58,015 bases of DNA from Actinomadura darangshiensis (GTDB taxonomy: Bacteria; Actinomycetota; Actinomycetes; Streptosporangiales; Streptosporangiaceae), in assembly GCF_004349235.1 (NCBI RefSeq), contig NZ_SMKY01000021.1, positions 1-58,015 on the forward strand, given 5' to 3'. The notes beneath the pieces were generated by a model, which saw only the letters and a list, made by a program, of their open reading frames with translations, was not told the origin of the DNA and did no database searches. How positions within the stretch are numbered: position 1 is the stretch's first letter; every line of letters begins with the position of its first letter. Both the position numbers and the translations under genes were made by a program. This document shows, one piece after another, positions 19,001-28,200 of this stretch.

Positions 19001-19238
19001 GGACCTGGTAGTGCGTCTGCTTCGTGCCGTGGCCGAGGTCGGCGACCTGCCAGCTCAGCCTCGGCCTGGCCGCGGTGACGCCGAGCCCGTCCGGCAGCAG
19101 CGAGGTCAGCAGCCCGGACGGCGTGCGGGCGGCCGGGGGCGCCGCCGACGCGGTGCCCCCGGCCGGGCCGAGGACGACCGCGCCCGCCGCCCCGGCCGCC
19201 GACGCCCCCAGGAAGTGCCGCCTGCTGATGCCGCTCAC
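16071..19238 (-). CDS. GH78-family alpha-L-rhamnosidase with inserted LamG-like domain, Tat-exported
   Basis: The product is 1,055 residues from GTG 19,238, which overlaps the upstream stop as GTGA. A classical Tat signal (ISRRHFLGASAAGAAGA) is followed by an Ig-like module. A concanavalin/LamG-like insertion spans about 160-295 (TGRWYDVTVEMAGSTFTTSI). Then come Bac_rhamnosid_N, a jelly-roll and the (alpha/alpha)6 barrel. The acid motif is DTPTRERGPYEGD at 651-663, so E656 is the likely general acid. The later VTEAWDPS supplies the candidate base. This motif is one residue shorter than the canonical DTPxRDER form, a recognised variant class. The LamG-like insertion resembles one in the GH43 protein of this cluster. 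It probably removes terminal rhamnose outside the cell; linkage preference is unknown. Confidence 0.92.
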   Translation of the reverse strand: MSGISRRHFLGASAAGAAGAVVLGPAGGTASAAPPAARTPSGLLTSLLPDGLGVTAARPRLSWQVADLGHGTKQTHYQVQFATTPSRLGGRHVWDSGRVASADSVAVPYGGPALSPRTVYWWRVRMFDGHGSSRWSEPALLATGVADWTAEPIWAPAVQAPGDGVLKARVQITSVAASLWFRASGTSANYLWQLRAGTPGVLKKHVCVKGTYQVLEEKRLSIPVETGRWYDVTVEMAGSTFTTSIDGTEVDSTTDGTYRTGTVGIRNGSSEANVWDRVTFTTVDGKAVVDEDFTDGRGTFGAGTVADGALTLGKGQSTLSSAGLADDDWALLRTEFTPARKPIAAAILHVAAQSPSPIRQYPAKIWVNGDVAGFASMRSGAGAPRYHSFDVTKALRPGRRNALAALAFTTDDKRFLAQLVITYADGTTTTVDSGASWKARRQAGMLRDGGTIGSGFYTGPQEYWDMRQEPAGWTSPGFDDSGWETAAVKAAIDGLEPALVEPVGLYDVEPASVRKVSSGTWLVDLGREIAGGLRLSVRGRAGQTVEVRLGEELNDDGTVKYALRAGVTYKETWTLRDGRQTIEHWGYRGFRYAQLICDDDLDLSKAVTGRAWRAAWRDSDASFASSSRDLDRVYELSRYSIEATRGDLYIDTPTRERGPYEGDALINQASEYGVQRSFALARASDVYLARNHTWPTEYRLMNVMSAWQDYLHTGDPEQLAADYDILATKHLTSYLGDDGLVHKDPGSSSHDLGDLVDWPASNRDGYVFTDVNTVVNACQYAAFTAMADIAAALGKTADAKKWRASADKLAGAMRAKLLNASNGRFVDGIGTTHSAQHATAFPVALGVADPLPDSVVRALGKTLADGGMKVSVYGAQFLLDALFATGQAEAAIGLMTSTGMSSWLHMLDDLGATIVTEAWDPSLKSNMTFSHAWGSAPANALPRHVLGVRITKPGAAEIEVRPRPGGLDRVSGRVPTIRGPVAVALNRDTKYRLDVDVPPNTSARIVVELGDDDPRAFHVTGPHARAPRSTGQDATGRLLAIGPVGSGRTTVSRRK

Positions 19239-22200
19239 GAGGCGGTCCCGTCGAACTTCCAGTCGCCGGAGCCGACCTCGAAGACGGCGCGGCCGTTCTG
19301 CACGCCGATCCAGCGGGCGTCCCGGGGCGCCTTCGGCTTGGCGGTCCCGCCGAGCAGCGGGAACTCCACGCGGGCCTTGGTGCCGGGCGGGACGGTGACG
19401 TCCAGCCGGACCTTCTTGCCGGTGCGGCGCCACGACGCCGCGGCGTGCCCGCGCGGCGTCTCGTAGGTGGCGGCGGCACGCGTGATGTCGCCGACGACGG
19501 CCGGGCGGAGGAGGAGGGTCTCGAAGGCGATCGAGTCGTCGGCCTGGCCGAGGCCCGCGAGCCCGGCGTGGAACCATTCGTCGATCGCGCCGAGCATGAA
19601 GTGGTTCTGCGAGGCGCCGGACGTGGGGCCGTCCCAGTTCTCGGTCAGCGACGTCGCGCCGTGCACGACCTGGTACCCGTAGCTGGGGTTTCCGGTCTGC
19701 GTCGCGAACGCGTGGATCACGTCGTCGCGCCCCTCCGCGGACAGGACGTGGAACACCGACGGCAGCGCGATCTCGCCGACCGTGAGGTGGTAGCCCTTCG
19801 CCTTGATGCTGTTCACGAGGTGGCCGAGAACGGCGTCCTTCTTGTCGGCCGGGACGACGCCCATGTCCAGCGCCAGCGCGTCGCACGCCTGGCTCCCGGA
19901 GCCGTAGGTGTCTCCGGTGGCGTGCTCGGCGTTGAACGCCGCCCCGATGTCGTCGGCGAGGGTCTCGTACTTCGCCGCGTCGGCGTCCTGACCGATGACC
20001 TTCGCGATGCGGGCGAGGGCGGACACGGCGCGGTGGTAGCCGAACGTGGCGGTGACGCCCTTCGGGGTGCTGTTGTCGAACGTGATCCAGTCGCCGAGGC
20101 CGTAGTCGAGGAGATGCCCGTCCGCCTTGGCCGACAGGTAGTCGACGTAACGCACCATGTTCGGGTAGTAGGTGCGCAGCGTGGCCACGTCCCCGTAGGC
20201 GCGGTACATCTGCCAGGGCGCGAACACGATGACGTTGCCCCAGTTGGGGTCGTCCCTGAACCCGCCGGAGAACACGGTGAACTCGGGTGCGATGTCCGGC
20301 ACGAGACCGTCCTGCGTCTGGGCCTCGGCGATGTCGCGGACGATCGAGCCGTAGTAGGCGTTCACGTCGTAGTTGCGTGCGACGGCGGGGAACACGAGGT
20401 TGGCCTGCTCCAGCCAGCCGAGCTTCTCCCGGTGCGGGCAGTCGGTGAGGACGGAGTACATGTTGCTCTGCACGGCCCGGTCGATGATCTTGTGGATGTC
20501 GTTGAGGAGCCCGTGCGAGCTGGTGAACGACCCCGCCTTCGCGTTGCCGGCGCGCAGCACGATCCCGGTGACCGTGCCGTCGTCCGGGGCGGACGGCAGC
20601 CCTTCGAGCTGCAGGTAGCGGAAGCCGTGGTAGACGAACCGGGGATGCCACGTCTCGGTGCCCTTGCCCGAGAGCGTGTAGGTGTCCCAGATGGGCGAGC
20701 CGGTGGTGTGCTGGCTGACCGTCCCGTCGTCGGCGAGGAGCTCGCCGGGGCGCATCGTGACCTTCGTCCCGGCCGGTCCACTGACGCGCAGTTCCGGCCA
20801 GCCCGCGAAGTTCGTGCCGAGGTCGACGACGTAGACGCCGTCCTTCGGCTGCGTGATCTTCTTGGTGCGGAACGTGCCGGCGGGGACGATCGGCGGCGCG
20901 GTCCGGGCGGCGAGCCGGGCCGTGGGCGAGGCGACCTTCACCGCGTCCGACCAGTCCTCCGGGGTGCGGCGCGCGTCGTGGTCCTCGCCGCCGTACCAGT
21001 TCGTGAAGGTGGTCGCGCCGAGGGCGGTGCGCCAGGACGTGTCGGACGCGACGACCTCGCGCGACCCGTCGGTGTAGGCGATCTCGAGCTGGCCGAGGAA
21101 CGTGGGCTTCCCGTCCGAGCGGGTCAGCTTCTCGTAGCGGCCGGGCGTCGGCGGAACATGCGCCATGCCCGTGCCCAGTTCCACCTGCACGCGGTTGCCG
21201 CCGCGACGCAGCAGCCTGGTCACGTCGTAGGTGGAGTAGACGAGCCGCTCCTTGAACGCGCTGTAGGGCGGTTCTAGGACGGCGTCACTGACCGGGCGTC
21301 CGTTCACGGTGATGTCCAGGACGCCGAGTGCCGTCGCATAGAGGCGTGCCGAACGGACGCGTTTGTGCAGCTTGAACTCGCGCTGGAAGACCGGGAGCGC
21401 CTCGGGCTGCCGGTGCAGCGGCGGCGGCGCCTCCTGTCCCTCGACCGTGGCGGCGGTTTCGAACGTCTTGCCGTCGCCGGACGTCTGGACGGTGAAGTCC
21501 TCCGGGAAGTTGGCCGTCTTCCCGTCGTCGGTCGTCGCGTCCGTGCGCGGGTAGAGCAGGACCCGGTCGAACCGCTGCTCCTTGCCGAGGTCGATCTGGA
21601 TCCAGATGGGGTCAGTGAGGTCCTGTTCCTTACGCTCCATGCTCGTGTAACCGAAGGGGGCGGCGTCGCTGGTGAGGGACCCGTCCGTGACGGCCTTCGG
21701 TTCCCATTGGCCGCCGACCGTGTAGCTCTCGGACGCGGTCACGGGCGCCTTCGACGCCACGTTCGTTCCGGACGCCCCGTCCAGCACCTGGATCTCGGCG
21801 AGTTGCAGCCGCGACACCTTGTACGGCCAGCCCTCCTTGAGCGGGAGCCCGAGCCGGGTCACGTTCAGCCGGACGTACCGGGCGGATCGGGCGGGGAACG
21901 CGACCGTCGCGGCGGCGGGTACCGGGTCCGCGGACCACGCCTCGTTCCCGATCCACTGGGCCGTCCAGTCGGCGGCGGCGAGCAGGCCCATCTCGAAATG
22001 CGACGGGTCGCTCCACGCGGACGCGTGGCCATGACCGTCCCACACCCTGACCTGCCAGGACGCCCGCTCGCGGGACTTCAGCGCACGTCCGGCGTACACG
22101 GCCGACACCGCCCCGCCGCCGACCTTGCCGGAGTCCCACAGGTCGGGGTGGGCGAGGCGCGCCTGCGAGGTGGCGGCCCGCACCTGGTACGCGGACTGGA

Positions 22201-22444
22201 CGGCGTTGCGCGGCCCTGCGGCGAACCGCCAGCTCAGCGTCGGCTTCGTGGCGTCGATGCCGAGCGGCGACGGCAGGTGGTCGACCTGAAGATCGACCGG
22301 GCGCAGCGTCCGGGCCCTGCCCGTCGCGGGTGCGCCTGTCGCGGGCGCGGCCGAGGCGGGCGCCACGATCGTGCCGCTCGCCGTGACCGCCGCCGCGGCG
22401 ACCCCGCCGGCCTGCACGAACCTTCTTCTGGACAACTCGTTCAT
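19235..22444 (-). CDS. GH78-family alpha-L-rhamnosidase with F5/8-type (discoidin) domain, Tat-exported
   Basis: The 1,069-residue protein has a Tat signal (ELSRRRFVQAGGVAAAAV). An Ig-like module follows, then a discoidin-like carbohydrate-binding insertion at about 185-335 (YVRLNVTRLGLPL to FTVQTSGDGKTF), the GH78 beta domains and the barrel. The acid motif is DCPHREKLGWLEQ at 668-680, with E673 as the likely acid. The GD that usually ends the motif is replaced by EQ, as in a recognised GH78 subgroup. TSLTENWDGP holds the candidate base. Its closest relative here is the gene at 28,934, which shares domain order and long near-identical stretches such as NHFMLGAIDEWF. It follows the upstream GH78 stop after 10 bases and shares a GTGA overlap with the next gene. 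Confidence 0.93.
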   Translation of the reverse strand: MNELSRRRFVQAGGVAAAAVTASGTIVAPASAAPATGAPATGRARTLRPVDLQVDHLPSPLGIDATKPTLSWRFAAGPRNAVQSAYQVRAATSQARLAHPDLWDSGKVGGGAVSAVYAGRALKSRERASWQVRVWDGHGHASAWSDPSHFEMGLLAAADWTAQWIGNEAWSADPVPAAATVAFPARSARYVRLNVTRLGLPLKEGWPYKVSRLQLAEIQVLDGASGTNVASKAPVTASESYTVGGQWEPKAVTDGSLTSDAAPFGYTSMERKEQDLTDPIWIQIDLGKEQRFDRVLLYPRTDATTDDGKTANFPEDFTVQTSGDGKTFETAATVEGQEAPPPLHRQPEALPVFQREFKLHKRVRSARLYATALGVLDITVNGRPVSDAVLEPPYSAFKERLVYSTYDVTRLLRRGGNRVQVELGTGMAHVPPTPGRYEKLTRSDGKPTFLGQLEIAYTDGSREVVASDTSWRTALGATTFTNWYGGEDHDARRTPEDWSDAVKVASPTARLAARTAPPIVPAGTFRTKKITQPKDGVYVVDLGTNFAGWPELRVSGPAGTKVTMRPGELLADDGTVSQHTTGSPIWDTYTLSGKGTETWHPRFVYHGFRYLQLEGLPSAPDDGTVTGIVLRAGNAKAGSFTSSHGLLNDIHKIIDRAVQSNMYSVLTDCPHREKLGWLEQANLVFPAVARNYDVNAYYGSIVRDIAEAQTQDGLVPDIAPEFTVFSGGFRDDPNWGNVIVFAPWQMYRAYGDVATLRTYYPNMVRYVDYLSAKADGHLLDYGLGDWITFDNSTPKGVTATFGYHRAVSALARIAKVIGQDADAAKYETLADDIGAAFNAEHATGDTYGSGSQACDALALDMGVVPADKKDAVLGHLVNSIKAKGYHLTVGEIALPSVFHVLSAEGRDDVIHAFATQTGNPSYGYQVVHGATSLTENWDGPTSGASQNHFMLGAIDEWFHAGLAGLGQADDSIAFETLLLRPAVVGDITRAAATYETPRGHAAASWRRTGKKVRLDVTVPPGTKARVEFPLLGGTAKPKAPRDARWIGVQNGRAVFEVGSGDWKFDGTAS

Positions 22445-22454
22445 CGCAGGCTCC

Positions 22455-25187
22455 TCAGCTGTGGTTCGAACGGAAGGAGAGTCGGCCGGAGCCGGCTTCG
22501 AAGACGGCGTAGCCGTCCCTCATCCCGGTGAAGCGGGCGCCGCCCGCCCCTGCCACGTGCACGTCCCGCACCGAACGCGCCGGGACGTGGATCTCCGCGC
22601 GGACGTTCACGGGCACGTCCACGGAGAGGGAGAAGCCGTGGCCGGCCCGCTTCCAGGTGACGCCGACGTCGCCGCGCTGCAGCGGGACGGTCCCGGACGC
22701 GCGGTCCAGCCCGGTCAGCGGCGGCTTGATCCGGACGGCGGACGAGCCCGGGGCGGTCACGGTGACGCCGAGAAGCGTGCGCTGCACTTCGACCAGCGAC
22801 GTCGCGCCCCACGGGTGGGACGAGCTCTGCCCGGTCTCCGGGGCGTCCCACGACTCCCACGTGAACGTGCCGCCGCGCGCGAGGATGTTGCCCCAGCCCG
22901 GCCCTTCGGTGGCGGTGAGGCGGGTGACGACGTCGTCGGGACGGTCGCCGAGCGCCTGGAGGAGCCGGTGCGCGGTCATCGGCCCCATCTGCAGGCCGAG
23001 CCCGGCGATGTAGGACTCGACCTTGCCGCGGGTGCCGGCGGGGGCGACGCCGAAGGCGAGCGCGTAGGCGTTGGCGATCTGGGAGGCGTGCGTGCTCTGG
23101 GCGCCGTCGTCCTTGAGGCCGTCGATGTAGACGCCGTCCGGACGGCGAAGCTTGGCGTTGATGTTGCCGGCGAGCGTTCCTGCGTCCTTGCGCAGCGCGG
23201 CGGCGTCGCCGGTCCTGCCGAGCGCCTCGGCGGCGCGGGCGGTGGCGTTCAGGACGTCCACGCCGAGGACGTTGATGACCGTCCGGGCGGCGGTGTCCAT
23301 GTCGTGGCCGTAGCGCATGGTCGCGGGCCAGTCGATGATGCCGTACTTGTACTGCCCGGAGCCGCCCTCCAGGTTGGTGACCAGCCCGGTCCCGTCCGCG
23401 ATGTAGCGGCGGACGTAGTCGGCGGCGGCGCTCATCACCGGGTAGGCGTCCGCGAGCGTGGACGTGTCGCCGGACTGCTCGAAGTACTCCCACACCCAGC
23501 CGGGGAACATCTCGGTGTAGTCGGGGATGTCGCGTTTGCCGTCGCCGTTGGGGTAGACGGCGTTGAGGCGGCCGTCCGGCCAGTACCGGGCCTGCGAGGC
23601 GATGAACTCGCGGATCGCCTGCCGGGTCAGCCGGCGTTCGCCGAAGGCGCCCATCACCGCGGTCGACACGTCCACCGAGTCGCCGAGGAACTGGCCCTTC
23701 TCGCGGGTCGGCGTGTCGACGAACTGCGTCTGCGACCCGTACAGCGCCGACCTCGCCATCAGGTCGTACGCCGCGTTCACCCCCGCGTTGGACGTGTGCA
23801 CACCGCCCTTGCGCGTGACCTCGTTGTGCTGGACGACGGCGGAGATGTCGCCCGGCTTCGCACCCGAGCCTGGCGCGATCTCCAGGTAGCGGAAGCCGAC
23901 GTAGGTCAGCGGCCGGAACGTCTGGTCGCCGTCCCGCTGGGTGTAGCCGTAGCTGAGGTCGGTGGACTGGTTGTCGTCCTTGGAGCGGGAGACCGTCCCG
24001 TCGTCGTTGAGGACGTAGGAGGCGTGCATGTCGACGTGCCGTCCGGCGGTGCCGTCCCGGAACCGGACGACCGGCACGGCGGGGATCACCGTGCCGAAGT
24101 CGGCGACGAGCGCACCCGAGTCCAGCCGCGTGACCTTCACCGGCCGGACGTTCCGGTACGCAAGCGCGGTCTCCTGGCCGTGCAGGTGCGTGAACCCGGA
24201 CGCCGGATGGGCTCCCACGACCTGGGGGTCCTGCCAGGAGGAGGCGTCGTAGTCAGGCTCGTCCCAGCCGAGCGGGGCGGCGGTGCCGTCGATGTCCTCG
24301 ATGTAGTCGCCCGCGTCGCCGTTGCGCTTGGGCGCGTTCTTCCAAGGGCCGCGCGTCACCTTCCACGACCCGTCAGTGACGACGACCTGGCGCGTCCCGT
24401 CGGCGTGGTCGATGACCAGCCGCACGAGCAGCCCCGGCTCGCCCTTCGGCCGCCCCTGCCCCGACCCGTACCAGTGGTAGAGCGCACCGATCGTGGCGGG
24501 CTTACCTGCCTGCAGCTTGGACGTGACGTCGACGGTCTTGTAGAACCCGTCGTCGGTGTACTCGAACGCGGGCCCGTGGTCGACGGTCTGGCCGTTCAGG
24601 TGCAGCGCGTACTGCTGACCGGCGGCGATGTGAGCGCGGGCCCGCACGACCCTCGACCTCCCGACCGTGAAGTCCTTGCGGGCGAGGGTGTAGTCGTCGG
24701 CCTCGCCGGTCGTCCGCCTGATCCAGGTGGCCTGCCAGTCCTTGTCGGCGAGCCCGGTGTCGAACGCGGCGGGCCGCGCCCACGGAGAGCGCTTACCCGT
24801 CTTGTCCCAGGTACGGACCGTCCACGTGTAGGACGTCTCCGGAGCGAGTGGCGGCCCGGCGTACTTCACGTACTCCTGGCTGCCGGACCGCACACGCCGG
24901 CTGTCCCAGACCGTCTGGCCCGACGCGTCCCGCACGACGATCTCGTACGCGGTCTGCACCTCGCCGGGGTCGCGGTCGCGGGGCGTCCAGCCGAACAGCG
25001 GCGCCCCCTCCACGTTCAGCGGACGGGCCTGGTCCCCCACGGTGAGCCCGGCCGGGGTGCCGGGCGCGTGCCCGGCCTTCAGCGCGGCCTGCGCGGTCCC
25101 CGGCGGACCGGCGACGGCCGCCGCCGCCACGGTCGCGACGAGGACGGCGCGGAAACCGGTGGAACGAGTCATGTCACGGCGGATCAT
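22455..25187 (-). CDS. GH78-family alpha-L-rhamnosidase, Sec-exported
   Basis: The 910-residue protein starts at ATG 25,187 (GGAGG lies upstream; M6 is an alternative). It has a Sec signal ending near TAQA. The domains are an Ig-like module (TSYTWTVRTWDKTG), Bac_rhamnosid_N around 160-270 (YALHLNGQTVDHGPAF), a jelly-roll, the six-hairpin barrel and a C-terminal sandwich. The acid motif is DTPTREKGQFLGD at 491-503, with E496 the likely acid; TFTWESWDAPE gives the candidate base. It has no extra binding domain and is the leanest full-length GH78 of the cluster. A 30-base gap separates it from the upstream GH106 gene. The REKGQF variant of the motif suggests a different aglycone preference from its neighbours (inference). 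Confidence 0.92.
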   Translation of the reverse strand: MIRRDMTRSTGFRAVLVATVAAAAVAGPPGTAQAALKAGHAPGTPAGLTVGDQARPLNVEGAPLFGWTPRDRDPGEVQTAYEIVVRDASGQTVWDSRRVRSGSQEYVKYAGPPLAPETSYTWTVRTWDKTGKRSPWARPAAFDTGLADKDWQATWIRRTTGEADDYTLARKDFTVGRSRVVRARAHIAAGQQYALHLNGQTVDHGPAFEYTDDGFYKTVDVTSKLQAGKPATIGALYHWYGSGQGRPKGEPGLLVRLVIDHADGTRQVVVTDGSWKVTRGPWKNAPKRNGDAGDYIEDIDGTAAPLGWDEPDYDASSWQDPQVVGAHPASGFTHLHGQETALAYRNVRPVKVTRLDSGALVADFGTVIPAVPVVRFRDGTAGRHVDMHASYVLNDDGTVSRSKDDNQSTDLSYGYTQRDGDQTFRPLTYVGFRYLEIAPGSGAKPGDISAVVQHNEVTRKGGVHTSNAGVNAAYDLMARSALYGSQTQFVDTPTREKGQFLGDSVDVSTAVMGAFGERRLTRQAIREFIASQARYWPDGRLNAVYPNGDGKRDIPDYTEMFPGWVWEYFEQSGDTSTLADAYPVMSAAADYVRRYIADGTGLVTNLEGGSGQYKYGIIDWPATMRYGHDMDTAARTVINVLGVDVLNATARAAEALGRTGDAAALRKDAGTLAGNINAKLRRPDGVYIDGLKDDGAQSTHASQIANAYALAFGVAPAGTRGKVESYIAGLGLQMGPMTAHRLLQALGDRPDDVVTRLTATEGPGWGNILARGGTFTWESWDAPETGQSSSHPWGATSLVEVQRTLLGVTVTAPGSSAVRIKPPLTGLDRASGTVPLQRGDVGVTWKRAGHGFSLSVDVPVNVRAEIHVPARSVRDVHVAGAGGARFTGMRDGYAVFEAGSGRLSFRSNHS

Positions 25188-25217
25188 GAGGATTGACCTC
25201 CAGTTCGTCGATGGGGC

Positions 25218-28200
25218 CTACGGGCGGACGGAGAACCCGCTCATCTGCACGTTCGCGCCGATGCCGTCCCAGCTCCTGGTGATGTCGAGGCGCACGTAGC
25301 GGGCGCTGACCCTGGCGAAGGCCGTCGTCCCGCCCTCCTTAGGGGTGTCGGTGGCGGTGGCGACGGTGCGCCAGGTGCGGCCGTCCGAGGAGACCTGGAC
25401 GCCGTAGTCGCGCGGCCCGTAACTGGAGCGGCCGCCGACGACGACCGAGCCGAACTCGACGGGCGCCCCGAAGTCGACCCCGTAGCGCACCGGGTCGGCG
25501 GGGGTCGGCCCCTGGCCGGCGGCGCGTCCCCACGACACCCAGAACGTGCTCGGCGATCCGTCCACGGCGAGCTTGGCCGGATACCGGTCCTGGCCGGCGT
25601 CGGCGACCACCCGGGGGAACGGCGTGCCGCCCGGGTTGAGGGCGAGGTCGCCGGAGTGCCGCAGGGTCACCGCCGTGGTGGCGGACGGCCCGGCGTCGCT
25701 GCTCGCTGTCACCTTCACGGTGCTCGTGCCGGACGCGACGCCCTTGTCGCGCAGGTCGACGGGCACCGTCACCGAGCCGCGGGCGGGCACCCTGACGCGG
25801 CCCCGCTCCGGCTTCGCGCTGATCCCGTCGGCGGCGGCCGCGGCGACCGCCACGTTCGCCGCGCGGCCGGACGCGTTCGTGACCAGCACGGTCGCGCGGT
25901 TGTAGCCGCCGTCCGCCAGCGGCAGCTCCGGTTCCAGGGCCTCGGCGGTCAGCACCGGCCGGTCGCCGCCGGCCGCGGTGAGGGTGGCGGGGCCGAACAG
26001 CCCGTAGTCCATCGGCGTCCGCGACGCGGCTCCGGTGCCGGGCGCGACGCGGACCGCGTTGAGCAGCGTGGACGCGACCCGCACGGTGATCGTGTTGGCC
26101 CCCGGCCGCAGGTACCGGCCCACCTGGACGTGCCGCGGATCGGACTGGTTCAGCGACGGCAGGTCGCGCCCGTTGACGTTCACGCGGACGGTGTCGACCG
26201 GTGTCCCGAGGTCGAGTTCGGCCGCGTCGATGCCCTTCCAGCCGCCGTCGAGGGTGACGTGCGCGGTGTAGGTGCCCACGCCGGAGACGTCCTTGAGGTC
26301 CACCGGGTAGCCGTTGGCCGGGGTGATCGCCGACCAGGCGGGCAGCGCGCCGTCCGTCCCGGCCTTGACCGTGACCGGGCCGAGCGTCTTGTGCGCGGTG
26401 TCACCGGGCAGGCCGGAGGCCCCGGGTCCCCAGGAGTCGACCGACAGCGACCACTCGTCGAGCTTCACCGCCTGCGGGACGGTCTTGCCGTGCTCGCGCG
26501 GTCGGCCCGGGTGCCCCGGGTGGCCGGTGAAGGTGCCGTCGTGCCGGGGCGTGACCGTGATGACCGTCGCATCGTTCGCGGCCAGCCGGACCGGGACGGT
26601 GACGGCGCCGTGCCCCGGCGTGTAGTCCGTGATCGGCGTGATCTTGCCGGTCCAGGTGTCCAGCTTGTAGGGGACGCCGTCGCCGGTCAGGGTGACCTTC
26701 TGCGCGGTCGCGGTGTTCGTCTGGTTGTAGAGGTAGTAGTAGTCGGTGGAGCCCGCCTTGCGGCGCACGTCGAGGATCGCGCCGGAGCCGTCGTGCGGCG
26801 TGGCCGCCGGTGCGACGTGGAGGCGCTGCAATGCCCGCGGGGCGTCCGCTTCGCTCGCGACCCGCACCACGCCGCGCTGCCGGAGGAGGGTGGAGACCAC
26901 CGACTTCAGGCGGGCGTCCTGGCGCGCCGCGTCGCCCGCGCCGGGCACCGCGCTCGGCACGTCCCCGACGATGACGACGGGCAGCCCCTGCCGGGCCAGC
27001 CGCAGCAGCTTCTCGGCAGCGGCGACCGGCATCGTCTTCTGGTCGTTCAGCAGCACCGCGTGGTAGGCGGAGCCGTCGCCGAACAGGGCGCCGCGGGAGT
27101 AGGAGGCGTCCTTGCGCTTGAGGTGCGCCGGGCTGAGGTACTCGTAGGTGTATCCGGCCGACGCCAGCGCCGAGGAGCTCTGGATCAGCTTGTTGGACCC
27201 GCTCCCGGTGGTGCCGGTGCCGTTCATGCCGAAGTCCTGCCAGTACACGGCCAGGTCGAAGCGGGGCTTGCCCTGCCGCAGCACGAGCTGCATCCGGGCC
27301 AGGTTGTCGTTGACCGCGCGGTAGTCGGCCCAGTTCGGGCCGCCCTTGTCGCCCCACGCCTCCGAGTAGGAGGTGTTGCCGCCGTAGGTCATGCCGGGCC
27401 AGGCCGACTGCGGTCCGGCGCCGGCGGGCCCCCTGCTCAGGTAGGGGAGGCCGTGCCAGACGACCTGGTTCACGCCGCCGGCAAAGCCTCGGTAGACCGC
27501 CTGCAGGTTCGAGGCGTCCGATCCGGCGCCGGCCGTCGAGCCCCACACCGAGCCGGAGAAGGCGCAGCACTCGTCGGACACCACCGGCCGCCCTGACATG
27601 TGCGCGCCCGTGGCGACGACGCGGTAGTCCTGCACGTTGCTGTAGGCCCCGACCGACTGCCCGAACGCCAGCGACTCGCCCTCGGGCACGTCGATGTGGG
27701 AGGCGGCCTCGGAGACGTCCACCGGGACGCCGTAGGGCTGGATGCGGGTGCTGATGTGGTGCCGGTGGCCCCACTCCCGCAGCACGTCGAGCCGGTTGCG
27801 GATGTAGAGGTCACTGAGGGTCTGCCGGTAGTCGGTGCGGACCCGGGCGCCGACGCCGCCGCCGAAGTCGAAGAACGGCCGGTCGGTGATGCCCTGGTCG
27901 CCGGCCCCGGCGAGGGCGGGCAGCACCTCGACCGGGGAGTAGCCGCGCCGCTTCGTCCACTGCCCGACCAGCTCGGACGTCCACTTCTGCGTCTTGCCGA
28001 GTTCGAGGGAGTCCTCGAACAGGTCGCTCTCGCCCAGCTGGGCGAGCAGCTTCCGCACGTCGGGGGTGAGGATGTGCTCGTCGTAGAAGTCCGTGGTCGC
28101 CTTCGCCCCGGCCTCGCTGAACGGGTCGAGGGCGTAGTTCGTGCCGGTCGCGGTGTAGCCGGACAGGGACTGCCCGCTGGGCGTCTGGTAGAACGCGATC

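Noticed and set aside
14379..19466. A very long plus-strand open frame (about 1,695 codons) opposite the GH106/GH78 genes
   Set aside because: It lies antisense to genes with clear family motifs, is arginine/valine/glycine-rich low-complexity protein and shows no domain. It is a by-product of strong GC bias.
19239..20651. An N-terminal extension of the GH78 gene at 16,071 up to 20,651
   Set aside because: The extension is in the wrong frame of the upstream GH78 gene and is arginine-rich. The Tat signal right after GTG 19,238 defines the real start.
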